Assembly: GCF_025666195.1 (NCBI RefSeq)
Contig: NZ_CP102592.1
Coordinates: 3,224,001 to 3,288,000 of the forward strand
DNA length: 64,000 nt
Direction: 5' to 3'
Source: Xanthomonas sp. CFBP 8443
GTDB lineage: Bacteria > Pseudomonadota > Gammaproteobacteria > Xanthomonadales > Xanthomonadaceae
The notes below the pieces were generated by a model. The model ran no database searches, was not told the DNA's origin, and saw nothing but the letters and a program-made list of their open reading frames with translations. Of the stretch, positions 20,300-34,090 are shown piece after piece (position 1 is the stretch's first letter; every line of letters begins with the position of its first letter). A program made the translations under genes and the position numbers.

Positions 20300-21793
20300 A
20301 TGAGCGAGTCCCTGTCCCACTACATCGGCGGGCGCCGCGTCGATTTCGACGGCGGCGAGCATGCCGAGGTGTTCGACCCGGCCAGCGGCGCGGTGGCGCG
20401 GCGCGTGCCGCTGGGCGGCGCGCGCGAGGTCGATGCCGCGGTCGCCGCCGCCGCGCAGGCGTTCCCGGCCTGGGCCGCCACACCGCCGTTGCAGCGCGCA
20501 CGGGTGATGTTCCGCTTCCGCGAGCTGCTCGAACGGCATGCCGACACCCTCGCCCGCTGCATCAGCGCCGAGCACGGCAAGGTGGTGTCCGACGCGCGCG
20601 GCGAAGTCACCCGCGGCATGGAGGTGGTGGAGTTCGCCTGCGGCATTCCGCACCTGCTCAAGGGCGAGCATTCGGTCGATGTCGGCCGCGGCGTCGATTC
20701 GTGGAGCGAGTACGCGCCGCTGGGCGTGGTCGCCGGCGTCACCCCGTTCAATTTCCCGGCGATGGTGCCGCTGTGGATGCTGCCGGTGGCGCTGGCCTGC
20801 GGCAACAGCTTCGTGCTCAAGCCCTCCGAACGCGATCCGTCCGCCTCGCTGCTGCTGGCCGAGTGGCTGCACGAGGCCGGCCTGCCGGACGGGGTGTGCA
20901 ACGTGGTGCACGGCGCCAAGCCGGCGGTGGACGCGCTGCTCGCGCACCCGCAGGTGCAGGCGCTGAGCTTCGTCGGCTCCACCCCGGTCGCCGCCGACCT
21001 GTACGCGCGCGGCAGTGCGTTGGGCAAGCGCGTGCAGGCGCTGGGCGGGGCCAAGAACCACCTGGTGGTGCTGCCCGACGCCGATCTGGACGACGTGGTG
21101 TCCGCCCTGCTCGGCGCTGGCTACGGTTCGGCCGGCGAACGCTGCATGGCGATCTCGGTGGCGGTGTGCGTGGGCGATGCGGTGGCCGATGCGCTGGTCG
21201 CCAGGCTGGCGCCGCGCGTGGCCGCGCTGACGCTCGGCGCCGGCGCCGACGAACCGGACATGGGCCCGTTGATCAGCGCCGCGCACCGCGCGCGCGTGCG
21301 CGGCTACATCGACAGCGGCGTGGCCGACGGCGCCACGCTGGTGGTCGACGGCCGCGCCGCGCGCACGCCGGCGGCGGCCGAGGGCTTCTTCCTCGGCGGC
21401 AGCCTGTTCGATCACGTGCACAGCGACATGCGCATCTACCGCGAAGAGATCTTCGGCCCGGTGCTGTGCGTGGTCCGGGTGGCCGACGCCGAGGCCGCGC
21501 TGCAGCTGATCGATACGCACGAATACGGCAACGGTGCGGCGGTGTTCACCCGCGACGGCGGCGCCGCGCGCGCCTTCGCCCGGCGCGTGCAGGCCGGCAT
21601 GGTCGGGATCAACGTGCCGATCCCGGTGCCGATGGCGTTCCACAGTTTCGGCGGCTGGAAGCGCTCGCTGTTCGGCCCGCTGCACGTGCACGGCCCGGAC
21701 GGCGTGCGCTTCTACACCCGGCTCAAGACCGTCACCGCACGCTGGCCGGCGGCCGCGCGCGATGCCGAGTTCGCGATGCCGACGATGCAATGA
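20300..21793 (+). CDS. mmsA: CoA-acylating methylmalonate-semialdehyde/malonate-semialdehyde dehydrogenase
   Basis: 497-residue aldehyde dehydrogenase of the MmsA/IolA branch, which forms acetyl-CoA (or propionyl-CoA) and CO2 from malonate (or methylmalonate) semialdehyde. Branch-specific features are the [19 protein letters not shown] segment, [15 protein letters not shown] in place of the usual catalytic glutamate segment, nucleophile Cys in [13 protein letters not shown], and the C-terminal [16 protein letters not shown] 20300 is preferred over an upstream TTG (20291). As the third gene of the aminotransferase-ald-mmsA unit it most likely acts on malonate semialdehyde from beta-alanine; valine catabolism is the alternative role. 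Confidence 0.93.
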   Translation: MSESLSHYIGGRRVDFDGGEHAEVFDPASGAVARRVPLGGAREVDAAVAAAAQAFPAWAATPPLQRARVMFRFRELLERHADTLARCISAEHGKVVSDARGEVTRGMEVVEFACGIPHLLKGEHSVDVGRGVDSWSEYAPLGVVAGVTPFNFPAMVPLWMLPVALACGNSFVLKPSERDPSASLLLAEWLHEAGLPDGVCNVVHGAKPAVDALLAHPQVQALSFVGSTPVAADLYARGSALGKRVQALGGAKNHLVVLPDADLDDVVSALLGAGYGSAGERCMAISVAVCVGDAVADALVARLAPRVAALTLGAGADEPDMGPLISAAHRARVRGYIDSGVADGATLVVDGRAARTPAAAEGFFLGGSLFDHVHSDMRIYREEIFGPVLCVVRVADAEAALQLIDTHEYGNGAAVFTRDGGAARAFARRVQAGMVGINVPIPVPMAFHSFGGWKRSLFGPLHVHGPDGVRFYTRLKTVTARWPAAARDAEFAMPTMQ

Positions 21794-21877
21794 GGCGCAG
21801 CCCGGCCACCAGGTTGCATGCCCATTGCCTGGCGACCGGCGCCGGGCGCCGCCATGCCGCAGGAGCGTCGCCGCGCG

Positions 21878-22204
21878 ATGGATGAGCCGGCCGTCGCCTA
21901 TGTGGAAAAAGCCGACGGCGCTGCGATCCGGGTCAGGCTGCCGGATCGCCGGCTGCACGACGCACTGGCTGCGCTTGGATTCGCTGCGGCGCAACCCGAC
22001 GCGTGGCTGCTGCAGGTCGCCGACGACGCGCACAAGGCCACCGCGTTCGCAGCGTTGCGTGCCCTGGGCGTGGCCTTTGCCGACGGCAGAGAATGGTGCC
22101 CGGCGGAGGTGTTCGCACATCTGCGCGAGCGCGGCCTGCTGAGCGGCGCGTTCCTGCGGATCGCGTGGAGCGGCCCCGGCCGCCACCGCCTCGCCTGGGC
22201 CTGA
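21878..22204 (+). CDS. Hypothetical protein
   Basis: 108-residue soluble protein of unknown function that I do not recognise. It is mixed alpha/beta: two basic/acidic strands (AVAYVEKADGAAIRVRLPD), a helix (LHDALAALGFAAAQ), a repeat of that pattern (AWLLQVADDAHKATAFAALR), and a final FLRIAWSGPGRH. ATG 21878 is chosen because AGGAG lies 12 bp before it; in-frame ATGs at 21854 and 21818 would add arginine/proline-rich residues. It follows mmsA by 84 bp on the same strand, so it may be the operon's last gene. Confidence 0.65.
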   Translation: MDEPAVAYVEKADGAAIRVRLPDRRLHDALAALGFAAAQPDAWLLQVADDAHKATAFAALRALGVAFADGREWCPAEVFAHLRERGLLSGAFLRIAWSGPGRHRLAWA

Positions 22205-22308
22205 CCCGCGGCACTTATCGCCACCGGCACCCGGTGCTAGCCTTGCGCCAGCGCCGGCCAGACCCCGCGGTGGCCGACATTCGCGGTATCACCGACAGGA
22301 GCAGCACG

Positions 22309-22623
22309 ATGATCAAGGTAAGCGTGATGTACCCGTACACGCCAGGCGCCCGTTTCGACCACGACTACTACCGCGACACGCACATGCCGCTGCTGCAGGC
22401 GCGCATGGGCGAGGCCTGCAAGCGTTACACCGTGGACAAAGGCCTGTCCGGCGGCGCCCCCGGCAGCGACCCCACCTATGTCGGCATGTGCCACATCTTC
22501 AGCGACTCGGTGGAGACGTTCCAGGCCGGCTTCGGCCCGCATGCCGACGAGATCCTCGGCGACATCAAGAACTACACCGACCTGGCCCCGGTGATGCAGA
22601 TCAGCGAGGTGGTGGTCGACTGA
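22309..22623 (+). CDS. EthD family reductase
   Basis: 104-residue single-domain protein of the EthD/dimeric alpha-beta barrel family (opening MIKVSVMYPYTPGARFDHDY, then HMPLLQARMG near residue 26 and IGDIKNYTD-like LGDIKNYTDLAPVMQISEV at the end). EthD itself helps an ether-degrading P450 system. Most members, like this one, are isolated and of unknown role. AGGAG 9 bp before ATG 22309 supports the start. Confidence 0.88.
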   Translation: MIKVSVMYPYTPGARFDHDYYRDTHMPLLQARMGEACKRYTVDKGLSGGAPGSDPTYVGMCHIFSDSVETFQAGFGPHADEILGDIKNYTDLAPVMQISEVVVD

Positions 22624-22812
22624 GCGCTGCGGCCGTTGCGTGTTTGCGCAGCGGCCCTGCCCTTCTGCTTACCGCGCAAAGCGACCGCAGCGAGAACGCA
22701 CCGTCGACGCCCTGCCGGCTCTTTCGCCTGCGCTTCCCGGTTGGCCAGTTGGCCGTACCGCCACGACCGAATTGCGGATCCTGCAGACCTTGGCGTCCTC
22801 TCTGGACCGCCT

Positions 22813-23208
22813 TCATCGGCGCGCGCAGCACCGGTCGAGCCATGCGCCGGCGGCCACGCCCAGCGTATAGGCGAGCAGGTCCAGCCACACGAACGTCGAG
22901 CCCAAGGCAAGATGCCCCAGCGTGGTGGCGCGCAGCGCGTCGAGCCAGGGCGCGCGGTACAGCTGCGATGCTTCCACCAGCCAGCACACGGCCAATGCCA
23001 CGGCCGCCAAGCGCAGCGGCCGCGCGCGCGGCGCGAGCCATGCCAGGCCGAGGTAGACCATCAGCGCCCACAGCGCATCGCCGGGAAACTTGCCCAGCCA
23101 CGACGGCAGCAGCCACGGGAAGTGCCGCGACGCCAAGCCGGCGGCGATCGTCGCCACGATGGCGGCGGTCAACCACAGACGGCGGCGTGCGGTTGCGGAA
23201 ACGGGCAT
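22813..23208 (-). CDS. DUF2809 domain-containing membrane protein
   Basis: 131-residue protein with four predicted membrane spans (LWLTAAIVATIAAGLASRHF, ALWALMVYLGLAWLA, LAAVALAVCWLVEASQLY, LLAYTLGVAAGAWL). The motifs PSWLGKFPGDALWA and EASQLYRAPWLDALRATTLGHLALG identify DUF2809, which has no known function and resembles VanZ-like small membrane proteins. Probably monocistronic. Confidence 0.88.
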   Translation of the reverse strand: MPVSATARRRLWLTAAIVATIAAGLASRHFPWLLPSWLGKFPGDALWALMVYLGLAWLAPRARPLRLAAVALAVCWLVEASQLYRAPWLDALRATTLGHLALGSTFVWLDLLAYTLGVAAGAWLDRCCARR

Positions 23209-23286
23209 GGCGAAGCGTCGGCAGCGGAGGGCCGCGCATTACAGCAGAACGGGCGCGGTGCCGGCGAAGGCGGTTCGGCGCGCCCG

Positions 23287-23616
23287 CTAGGCGTCGCCAC
23301 CGCGCAGCAACACCGCCGCCGCGATGAGCACCGACAGCACCAGCATCACCAGCCATCCCCAGCGCTGGTGGAACGGGATCGGCACGGCCTGCAGCAGGCC
23401 CTCGGCGCTGGCCTGGTTCAGCAGCCAACCGTGATGGCACACCGGGCACACCAGCTGGTACTGCTTTTCGCGGACCCATCCGAACAGGTGGTAGAAGTGC
23501 CCGTACGAATAGCGCAGGCGCATCGCGAACGCGCGCTCCTGTTCGCAGCGCGGGCAGAACTGGCGCTCCTCCATGCCACAGGCGACGTCGCGCTCGCCCC
23601 AGCCCCACAAGATCAT
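23287..23616 (-). CDS. Zinc-ribbon membrane protein
   Basis: 109-residue protein with a two-part zinc ribbon (Cys21-Cys24 in FCPRC, Cys57-Cys60 in VCPVC) and one C-terminal membrane helix (WLVMLVLSVLIAAAVLL). I choose the start at 23616 (MILWGWGERDV) rather than the internal ATG 23574. Related bacterial zinc-ribbon proteins begin with an MI(I/L)WG stretch just before the first CPxC, and GGGGA lies about 7 bp upstream. Function unknown. Confidence 0.7.
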   Translation of the reverse strand: MILWGWGERDVACGMEERQFCPRCEQERAFAMRLRYSYGHFYHLFGWVREKQYQLVCPVCHHGWLLNQASAEGLLQAVPIPFHQRWGWLVMLVLSVLIAAAVLLRGGDA

Positions 23617-23775
23617 CGTCGCGTCCCCATCGGCCGGGCCGCGATCCCCCGATCGCCAGGCCGTGCGGATTCTGTGCCTGGTCCGGCATAGCGTCAACGG
23701 CCGCACACCGCCCGGCGCGGATGCGCGCAAGTCTCTACAATGCCGCCCCCTGTCGCAATGCCGTGCCCTGCCCCG

Positions 23776-24636
23776 ATGAACATCGTCGTCAACGAAGACC
23801 TCAAGGCCTACATCGATCCGCTCACCGCCGACGAATACGCGGCGCTGGAGCGCAGTCTGCTCGCCGAGGGCTGCCGCGATGCGCTGGTGCTGTGGGGCGA
23901 GATCCTGGTCGACGGGCACAACCGCTACGGCATCTGCCAGAAACACGGGCTGCCGTTCCAGACCGTGCAGAACACCCGTTTCCAGTCGCTGCAGGACGTG
24001 CACCTGTGGATGATCGACCAGCACCTGGGCCGGCGCAGCGTGTCCGATTTCCAGCGCGGCGTGCTGGCGCTGCGCAAGCGCGAGATCCTGGCCGAGCGCC
24101 GCAGCCGCGCCGCCGCGCCGACCGCGGCGTCCGCCGACGGCACTGAAGCGACGACCGACGCGCACGACGACGCCGCGCCCTGGGCCGATGCGCCGTCCGC
24201 CGGCGAGACCGGCGCGCGCAGCGAAGCGGTGCCGGCGCCGTTGAGCCGTGCCGACCTGGCGCGCGCCGCGCGACTCAGCAACAGCCAGGTGGTGCAGATC
24301 GAGAAGATCCAGAAGCAGGCCACCGCCGAAGTGGTGGAAGCGGTGAAGTCCGGCGCGATCTCGATCAACGCTGCCGCCGCGGTGGCCGGCCTGCCGGAGG
24401 AGGAACAGCGCGCCGCGGCCAGGGCCGGCAAGGACGAGCTCAAGCAGGCGGCCAAGCGCGCCCGAGAGTCCAAACGCAAGCCGCGCGAAACCCCGGCCGA
24501 GCAGGACGGCGATGGCGACGCGGTGCAAGGCGACGCGGAACTGGCCGCGCTGCGTCTGCGCGTGGCCGAACTGGACGCCGAGAACCGGGCGCTGCGCGAG
24601 GAACTGGCGGCGTTGCGGGCGCAGTTGCAGGACTGA
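23776..24636 (+). CDS. ParB-like (plasmid replication/partition-related) protein
   Basis: 286-residue soluble protein. The N-terminal 90 residues resemble a ParB/Sulfiredoxin-type domain (LTADEYAALERSLLAEGCRD, ILVDGHNRYGICQKHGLPF). A linker rich in Ala, Asp and Thr follows (about 105-155). Then come a helix-turn-helix-like stretch (LSRADLARAARLSNSQVVQIEKI, VKSGAISINAAAAVAGLPEE) and a C-terminal coiled coil (LRLRVAELDAENRALREELA). ParB-family DNA binding is inferred. There is no ParA gene beside it and no parS-like palindrome that I can see, so a role in segregation is doubtful. Confidence 0.8.
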   Translation: MNIVVNEDLKAYIDPLTADEYAALERSLLAEGCRDALVLWGEILVDGHNRYGICQKHGLPFQTVQNTRFQSLQDVHLWMIDQHLGRRSVSDFQRGVLALRKREILAERRSRAAAPTAASADGTEATTDAHDDAAPWADAPSAGETGARSEAVPAPLSRADLARAARLSNSQVVQIEKIQKQATAEVVEAVKSGAISINAAAAVAGLPEEEQRAAARAGKDELKQAAKRARESKRKPRETPAEQDGDGDAVQGDAELAALRLRVAELDAENRALREELAALRAQLQD

Positions 24637-24680
24637 TCCGGCACTGGCCCGCCACGCATCGGGCCCGTGCGCTGCACGTG

Positions 24681-24747
24681 CAGGAGGGACTCCCGTCGCG
24701 AGGCTTGTTCCGGCAATACCGCGTCGGGACTGAAGTCCCTCCCACAG
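24681..24747. repeat. Palindromic REP-type element (degenerate left arm)
   Basis: The left arm begins CAGGAGGGACTCCCGTCGCG and the right arm ends TCCCTCCCACAG, with a central TTCCGGCAATACC like the TTACCGGTAA core of the sister elements. It lies in the 255-bp gap between the ParB-like and DUF445 genes. Confidence 0.7.
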
Positions 24748-24891
24748 GGATGCCGCCCGCCCCACGGAGACGCCACGCACATCGATGACATGTGCAAGGC
24801 CATCGTTCTTACACACTTGCCGTACGACACGCCAACCACCCTCGCCCGGCGATGAAATCCGCCTAACCCGCCGCTGCGTACACTGGCCGGC

Positions 24892-26193
24892 ATGAGCGTT
24901 TCCTCCGCCCCGTCGATGCCGCCCGATCCGCGCCGCGCGCAGCTGCGGCGCATGAAGCTGCTGGCCGCGCTGTTGCTGCTGGCGATGCTGGCCGGCTTCC
25001 TGCTCAGCCACGTCATGGGCATGCACGGCGCCTGGGCCTGGATCGGCGCGTTCTGCGAGGCGGCCACGGTCGGCGCGCTGGCCGACTGGTTCGCGGTGGT
25101 GGCGCTGTTCCGGCATCCGCTGGGGTTGCCGATCCCGCACACCGCGATCATCCCGCACGGCAAGACCCGCATCGCCGACAGCCTGGCGGTGTTCGTGCGC
25201 GATCATTTCCTGGAGCCGGCGACGCTGCTGTCCAAGCTCAGCGCGTTCGACCCCGCCGCGCGGCTGGGCCAGTGGCTGGCCGAACCGGTGCAGGCCGGCA
25301 AGCTGGCCGAACTGGCGCGCGGTTGGGCGCTGCAGGCACTGGACCTGCTCGACGAGGCCGCGGTGCGGCGTCGCATCCACGGCTTCGTGGTCGCGCGCCT
25401 GCACGAATGGAACGCCGCCGCGACCGCCGGCGAGATCCTCGGCCTGCTCACCGCCGACGGCCGCCACCAGGCCCTGCTCGACGAAGCGCTGACCCGGCTC
25501 GGCCGGCACCTGGACGACGCGGCGGTCAAGCAGCGGGTGTCGGCGATGATCGTCAAGTACGCGCGCCGCGAATGGCCCAAGCTGGTCGGCACGGTGGAAT
25601 GGGTCAAGCCGGTGGAAGGCATCGCCGACACCCTCGCCGAACGCCTGGCGCATGCGTTGCTGGACGAACTGCAGGACGTGCTGTCGCAGCCGCAGCATCC
25701 GCTGCGCCAGGACTACGAGCGCTGGCTCGGCGGCTACGTGCAGCGCCTGCGCAACGACCCGGCCACCGCCGACAAGCTGCAGGCGATGAAGCAGCGCCTG
25801 ATCGAGCACCCCGGCGTGCAGGACTACGTGCAGGGCCTGTGGGAGCAGATCCACGCCAGCCTGCGCGAGGACCTGTCGCGCAGCGACGGTGTGCTGGTGC
25901 AGCATTTGCAACGCTCGCTGGGCGCGCTCGGGCAGTCGCTGGCCCAGGACAGCGCGCTGCGCGACGCGCTCAACCAGCACCTGCTGGGCGGCGCGGAGAA
26001 ACTGACCCAGCGCCTGCGCAGCGGCGTCACCGAGCACATCGCGCAGACCGTGAAAGGCTGGGACGAGCGCCACCTGGTGGAGCAGCTGGAGCTGAGCGTG
26101 GGCCGCGACCTGCAGTACATCCGCTTCAACGGCACCCTGGTCGGCGGCTTGATCGGGCTCGCGCTCCACGCAGCCGTCACGCTGATTCCATGA
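24892..26193 (+). CDS. DUF445 family membrane protein
   Basis: 433-residue protein of the DUF445 (YjiN-like) family. One N-terminal hydrophobic region (about residues 20-45, LLAALLLLAMLAGFLLSHVM) is followed by the signature WIGAFCEAATVGALADWFAV and HTAIIPHGKTRIADSLAVFV. A long amphipathic helical region comes next, and a short hydrophobic C-terminus (LVGGLIGLALHAAVTLI) ends the protein. Family function is unknown. ATG 24892 has CCGG-type upstream sequence without a clear Shine-Dalgarno. Apparently monocistronic. Confidence 0.9.
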   Translation: MSVSSAPSMPPDPRRAQLRRMKLLAALLLLAMLAGFLLSHVMGMHGAWAWIGAFCEAATVGALADWFAVVALFRHPLGLPIPHTAIIPHGKTRIADSLAVFVRDHFLEPATLLSKLSAFDPAARLGQWLAEPVQAGKLAELARGWALQALDLLDEAAVRRRIHGFVVARLHEWNAAATAGEILGLLTADGRHQALLDEALTRLGRHLDDAAVKQRVSAMIVKYARREWPKLVGTVEWVKPVEGIADTLAERLAHALLDELQDVLSQPQHPLRQDYERWLGGYVQRLRNDPATADKLQAMKQRLIEHPGVQDYVQGLWEQIHASLREDLSRSDGVLVQHLQRSLGALGQSLAQDSALRDALNQHLLGGAEKLTQRLRSGVTEHIAQTVKGWDERHLVEQLELSVGRDLQYIRFNGTLVGGLIGLALHAAVTLIP

Positions 26194-26371
26194 TGGTCTG
26201 AACCGTTGCCCCAGCCCTGCATGGGGGCTGGTGCGGCGGCAACGATCGCGCTAGCGTGGTCCGCACGGTCGGGGCAGGACCGGCGCTGCAATCGTGAAGG
26301 CCGATATCCCGTATAAGCGGAAGGACGGCGATGCCTGCGCATCGCCAGCGTTCGCCAAAGGAAAGGGGCTC

Positions 26372-30460
<4,089 letters not shown>

Positions 30461-30517
30461 CATCCGCCGCTGCGCCCCAGTCCGGGCGCCGCGGCGTGCA
30501 CACGACAAGGAACCACG

Positions 30518-31561
30518 ATGGCCCACCCTCCGATCCTGTGCGTAGACGACGAAGCCAGCAACCTGGCGCTGATCCGGCAGATCCTGCGCGAGGACTACGC
30601 GCTGACCTTCGCCAAGAACGGCGCCGAAGCCTTGCGCGCGGTGGTCAAGCACCGCCCCGCGCTGATCCTGCTCGACGTCGACCTGCCCGATCTGGACGGC
30701 TACACCATCGCCCGCACGCTCAAGCAGGATCCGCGCACCGCGGCGATCCCGATCATCTTCGTCACCGGCAAGGACAAGGACGCCGACGAGAGCATCGGCT
30801 TCGAGGCCGGCGGCGTGGACTACATCACCAAGCCCTATTCGCCGAGCATCCTGCGCGCGCGGGTGCGCACCCACCTGTCGCTGGTCAGCGCCGCCAGCCT
30901 GGCCAGCAGCCACCGCGACGCGATCCGCATGCTGGGCATGGCCGGCCACTACAGCGACTCGGACACCGGCACCCACATCTGGCGCATGGCCGCCTACGCG
31001 CGCGCGCTGGCGGTGGCCGCCGGCTGGTCGAGCGAGGACGCCAGCCTGCTCGAGCAGGCCGCGCCGATGCACGACACCGGCAAGATCGGCATCCCCGACG
31101 CGGTGCTGAAAAAGCCCGGGCCGCTGGATACGGAGGAATGGCGGGTGATGAAGCGGCATCCGCAGATCGGCTACGACATCCTCAGCCGCAGCGGCGCACC
31201 GCTGTTCCGGCTCGCCGCCGAAGTCGCGCTGTACCACCACGAGCATTGGGACGGCAGCGGCTACCCGGCCGGTCTGGCCGGCGAACGCATTCCCGAATCG
31301 GCGCGGATCGTGGCCGTGGCCGACGTGTTCGACGCGCTGACCACGCAGCGCCCGTACAAGGAGGCGTGGCCGCTGGCCAAGGTGATGGAGCTGTTCCAGC
31401 AACAGGCCGGCAGCCAGTTCGAGCCGCGCCTGGTGGCGCTGTTCACCGCGATCCTGCCGCAGATCCTGCAGATCCAGGACTACTGGAGCGAACGCGACTC
31501 GGGCGAGGACGTGCAGCCGCGTCCGGCCATCCAGGCCGCGGCGCGGCACAGCGACAGCTGA
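30518..31561 (+). CDS. Response regulator with HD-GYP cyclic-di-GMP phosphodiesterase domain
   Basis: 347-residue cytoplasmic two-component output protein in the RpfG mould. The receiver domain covers residues 1-125 with phospho-acceptor Asp53 (ILLDVDLPD) and the conserved Lys in DYITKPYSP. The HD-GYP domain covers about 145-330, with metal ligands His185-Asp186 in MHDTGKIGIPD, HHEHWDGSGYP (GYP at 248-250) and VADVFDALTTQRPYKEAW. All catalytic motifs are intact, so it should hydrolyse c-di-GMP when phosphorylated. AAGGAA lies 7 bp before ATG 30518. It is co-oriented with the hybrid kinase 57 bp upstream. It is not rpfG itself, since rpfC and rpfF are not adjacent. Confidence 0.93.
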   Translation: MAHPPILCVDDEASNLALIRQILREDYALTFAKNGAEALRAVVKHRPALILLDVDLPDLDGYTIARTLKQDPRTAAIPIIFVTGKDKDADESIGFEAGGVDYITKPYSPSILRARVRTHLSLVSAASLASSHRDAIRMLGMAGHYSDSDTGTHIWRMAAYARALAVAAGWSSEDASLLEQAAPMHDTGKIGIPDAVLKKPGPLDTEEWRVMKRHPQIGYDILSRSGAPLFRLAAEVALYHHEHWDGSGYPAGLAGERIPESARIVAVADVFDALTTQRPYKEAWPLAKVMELFQQQAGSQFEPRLVALFTAILPQILQIQDYWSERDSGEDVQPRPAIQAAARHSDS

Positions 31562-31574
31562 GCCGCAGAGCACA

Positions 31575-31644
31575 CTGTGGGAGCGACTTCAGTCGCGACG
31601 GGCTTTATCGGTAATGCCCGTCGCGACTGAAGTCGCTCCCACAA
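31575..31644. repeat. 70-bp palindromic REP-type element
   Basis: The left arm CTGTGGGAGCGACTTCAGTC and its mirror ending CGCTCCCACAA flank a central GGGCTTTATCGGTAATGCCC. It lies 14 bp after the HD-GYP stop codon and before the converging rlmKL gene, so it is in the right place to be a shared 3' structure for both. Confidence 0.85.
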
Positions 31645-31707
31645 AAACGCCCCTACGGCCAACAGCGCCCGGATCGGGCCGCCGCAGCAAGCGGCACCAG
31701 CCTGCCC

Positions 31708-33888
31708 TCAGCGCCGCTGCAAGCGCCAGGCGCGATGGATGCGCGGGTTGCGCTCGAAATCCGGCGCGATGGTCTGCGCGGTGATCTCCTCGCACGATGC
31801 GAATTCGGCCAGCGCGTTCTCGTCCAGCTTGAAGCGGCGGAAGTTGTTGGAGAAGTACAGCACGCCGTCGGGCATCAGCCGCGCCACCGCCGCGCGCAGC
31901 AGCCGCACGTGCTCGCGCTGGATGTCGAAGTCCTCCGCGCGCGCGGAGTTGGAGAAGGTCGGTGGGTCGCAGAAGATCACGTCGTAGCGGTTCTTCTCCG
32001 CCTCCAGCCAGGTCAGCGCGTCGGCCTGCACCAGCCGGTGCTGGGCGCCGCCCTTGCCGTTGAACGCCAGGTTGTCGGCGCACCACTGCAGGTAGGTCCC
32101 GGACAGGTCCACGCTGGTGGTGGAATCGGCGCCGGCCACCGCCGCCTGCACGCTGGCCACGCCGGTGTAGCAGAACAGGTTGAGGAAGCGCTTGCCGCGC
32201 GCCTGCTGCGCCATCGCCCCGCGCAGCGGGCGGTGGTCCAGGAACAGGCCGGTGTCCAGGTAGTCGAACAGGTTGACCCGCAGCAAGGCGCCGTGCTCGC
32301 GCACCACCAGGAACTCGCCGCGCTGCTCGAAACGGCCGTACTTGCTGCCGCCCTTGCCGCGCTCGCGCGACTTCAGCGCCACCCGCTCGGCCGGGACCTC
32401 GAACACCTCGCGCGCGGCGGCCAGCAACTCGTTGCGGCGGCGGCGCACGTCGGCATCGGGAATCTCTTCGGGCGCGGCGTATTCCTGCACGTGCAGGTAG
32501 GTACGCGCCTGGCCGCCGTCCTCCTGGTACACGTCGATCGCCGCCGCGTACTCGGGCAGGTCGGCGTCGTAGGCGCGGAAGCAGCTGACCTGCTCGCGCG
32601 CGCGCCAGGTCTTGAACTTGCGCAGGTTCTTGCGCAGCCGGTTGGCGACCATCTGCGCGCCGTCGCTGAGCGCGCGCGGCGCCTCGGCCGGCTCGCGCTG
32701 CGCGACCGCGATCGGGTCGCAGACGATCAGCGGGCATTCCAGCGCGCCGTTGAACATCTGGTATTTCTTGGCCGCGCGCAGGCCGGTGGCATAGGCCAGG
32801 TCGGCATTGCCGCACAGCAGGCTGGCCCGCCACTGCGGCACCGCGCGCTTGAGCGCCTCACCCAGGCGCCGGTACAGCGCGGTGTCGGCGGCCAGGCGCT
32901 CGTCGTAGGGCGGGTTGCACACCACCGTGCCCAGCGCCTGCGCTGGCGTGCGCAGGTCGGCGACGTCGCGCACCTCGAACACGATCGCCGCGGCGACGCC
33001 GGCCGCCTGCGCGTTCTCGCGCGCGGCGCGGATCGCGTGCGGGTCGATGTCGCCGCCATGGATCACCGGCCGCAACGCGGCGCGGCCAGCCGCTTCGCGC
33101 TGCCGCGCCTCGGCCAGCAGGGCGCGCCAGGCGTCCTGGTCGAAGCCCAGCCAGCGGCTCGGCGCCACGCTGAACCCGAGTGGGCCGGCGTCGCCGCGGC
33201 GTGCGGCGGCCAGATCGCCGCGCAACAGCCCCGGGGCCACGTCGGCGGCCATCAGCGCGCCTTCGATCAGCAGCGTGCCGCTGCCGCACATCGGATCCAG
33301 CAACCCGCCGCCCTGCGCGTACAGCTGCGGCCATTGCCCGCGCAACAGCACCGCCGCGGCCAGGTTCTCCTTCAGCGGCGCTTCGTTCTGCGCCTGGCGC
33401 CAGCCGCGCCGGTGCAGCGAACCGCCGCCCAGGTCCACCGACAGCGTGGCGCGGCCCTTGCGCAGCGACAGGTTCAGTCGCAGATCCGGATCCTCCACGT
33501 CCACCGACGGCCGTTCCAGGCCTTCGCCACGCAGCGTGTCCACCACCGCATCCTTGACCCGCTGCGCGGCGTAGCGCGCATGCGTGATCGCGGTCCCGGA
33601 CACGTGCGCGTCCACCGCCAGGGTGTGCTGCGAAGTCAGGTGCTCGCGCCACGGCAGCGCGGCGACGCCGGCGTACAGCGCGGTCTCGTCGGGGCAATCG
33701 AACTCGTCCAGCGGCCACAGCACGCGGCTGGCCAGGCGCGACCACAGCACGGCGCGCTGCGCATCGCGCAGCTCGCCCTCGCTATTGACCCCGGACACGG
33801 TGGCGGTGACCTTGGCCACGCCGAGCGCGAGCAGCTCGTCGACGAGCAGGTATTCCAGGCCCTTGGCGCAGGAGACGAAGAATTTCAC
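31708..33888 (-). CDS. rlmKL: Bifunctional 23S rRNA methyltransferase RlmKL
   Basis: 726-residue fusion methyltransferase that makes m2G2445 (N-terminal RlmL half) and m7G2069 (C-terminal RlmK half) in 23S rRNA. The N-terminal THUMP region starts [18 protein letters not shown]. The first SAM domain has [13 protein letters not shown] and the [10 protein letters not shown] catalytic motif. The second has [14 protein letters not shown] and [14 protein letters not shown] at 33888 is the only start that begins at the conserved KFFVSC; no good Shine-Dalgarno precedes it. Probably monocistronic. Confidence 0.94.
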   Translation of the reverse strand: MKFFVSCAKGLEYLLVDELLALGVAKVTATVSGVNSEGELRDAQRAVLWSRLASRVLWPLDEFDCPDETALYAGVAALPWREHLTSQHTLAVDAHVSGTAITHARYAAQRVKDAVVDTLRGEGLERPSVDVEDPDLRLNLSLRKGRATLSVDLGGGSLHRRGWRQAQNEAPLKENLAAAVLLRGQWPQLYAQGGGLLDPMCGSGTLLIEGALMAADVAPGLLRGDLAAARRGDAGPLGFSVAPSRWLGFDQDAWRALLAEARQREAAGRAALRPVIHGGDIDPHAIRAARENAQAAGVAAAIVFEVRDVADLRTPAQALGTVVCNPPYDERLAADTALYRRLGEALKRAVPQWRASLLCGNADLAYATGLRAAKKYQMFNGALECPLIVCDPIAVAQREPAEAPRALSDGAQMVANRLRKNLRKFKTWRAREQVSCFRAYDADLPEYAAAIDVYQEDGGQARTYLHVQEYAAPEEIPDADVRRRRNELLAAAREVFEVPAERVALKSRERGKGGSKYGRFEQRGEFLVVREHGALLRVNLFDYLDTGLFLDHRPLRGAMAQQARGKRFLNLFCYTGVASVQAAVAGADSTTSVDLSGTYLQWCADNLAFNGKGGAQHRLVQADALTWLEAEKNRYDVIFCDPPTFSNSARAEDFDIQREHVRLLRAAVARLMPDGVLYFSNNFRRFKLDENALAEFASCEEITAQTIAPDFERNPRIHRAWRLQRR

Positions 33889-34090
33889 GGGAATGCGGAC
33901 CACACGAAGAAGGAGGAATGCACGGGCGGACACTCGGCCCGCTCCGCGCGTATCGCGGCAGCGCGGCCTGCGACAGGCGGGCGGCGGCAACGGACGGGAA
34001 GACGCGAATGGTCGGCCATCGCGCCCGCCATTACCAGCCCGGGGCCGCGCCATGCCCTGGCGTGGGCCACCCCTGGCGCGCGGCCCACGC

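Noticed and set aside
24892..26193. Frameshift in the DUF445 gene because strong alternative frames exist on the same strand
   Set aside because: The frame from 24892 is continuous and carries all family motifs; the other frames lack them.
30518..31561. rpfG of the DSF quorum-sensing cluster
   Set aside because: The architecture is the same, but rpfC and rpfF are absent and the partner kinase has a CHASE/PAS sensor instead of the RpfC membrane region.
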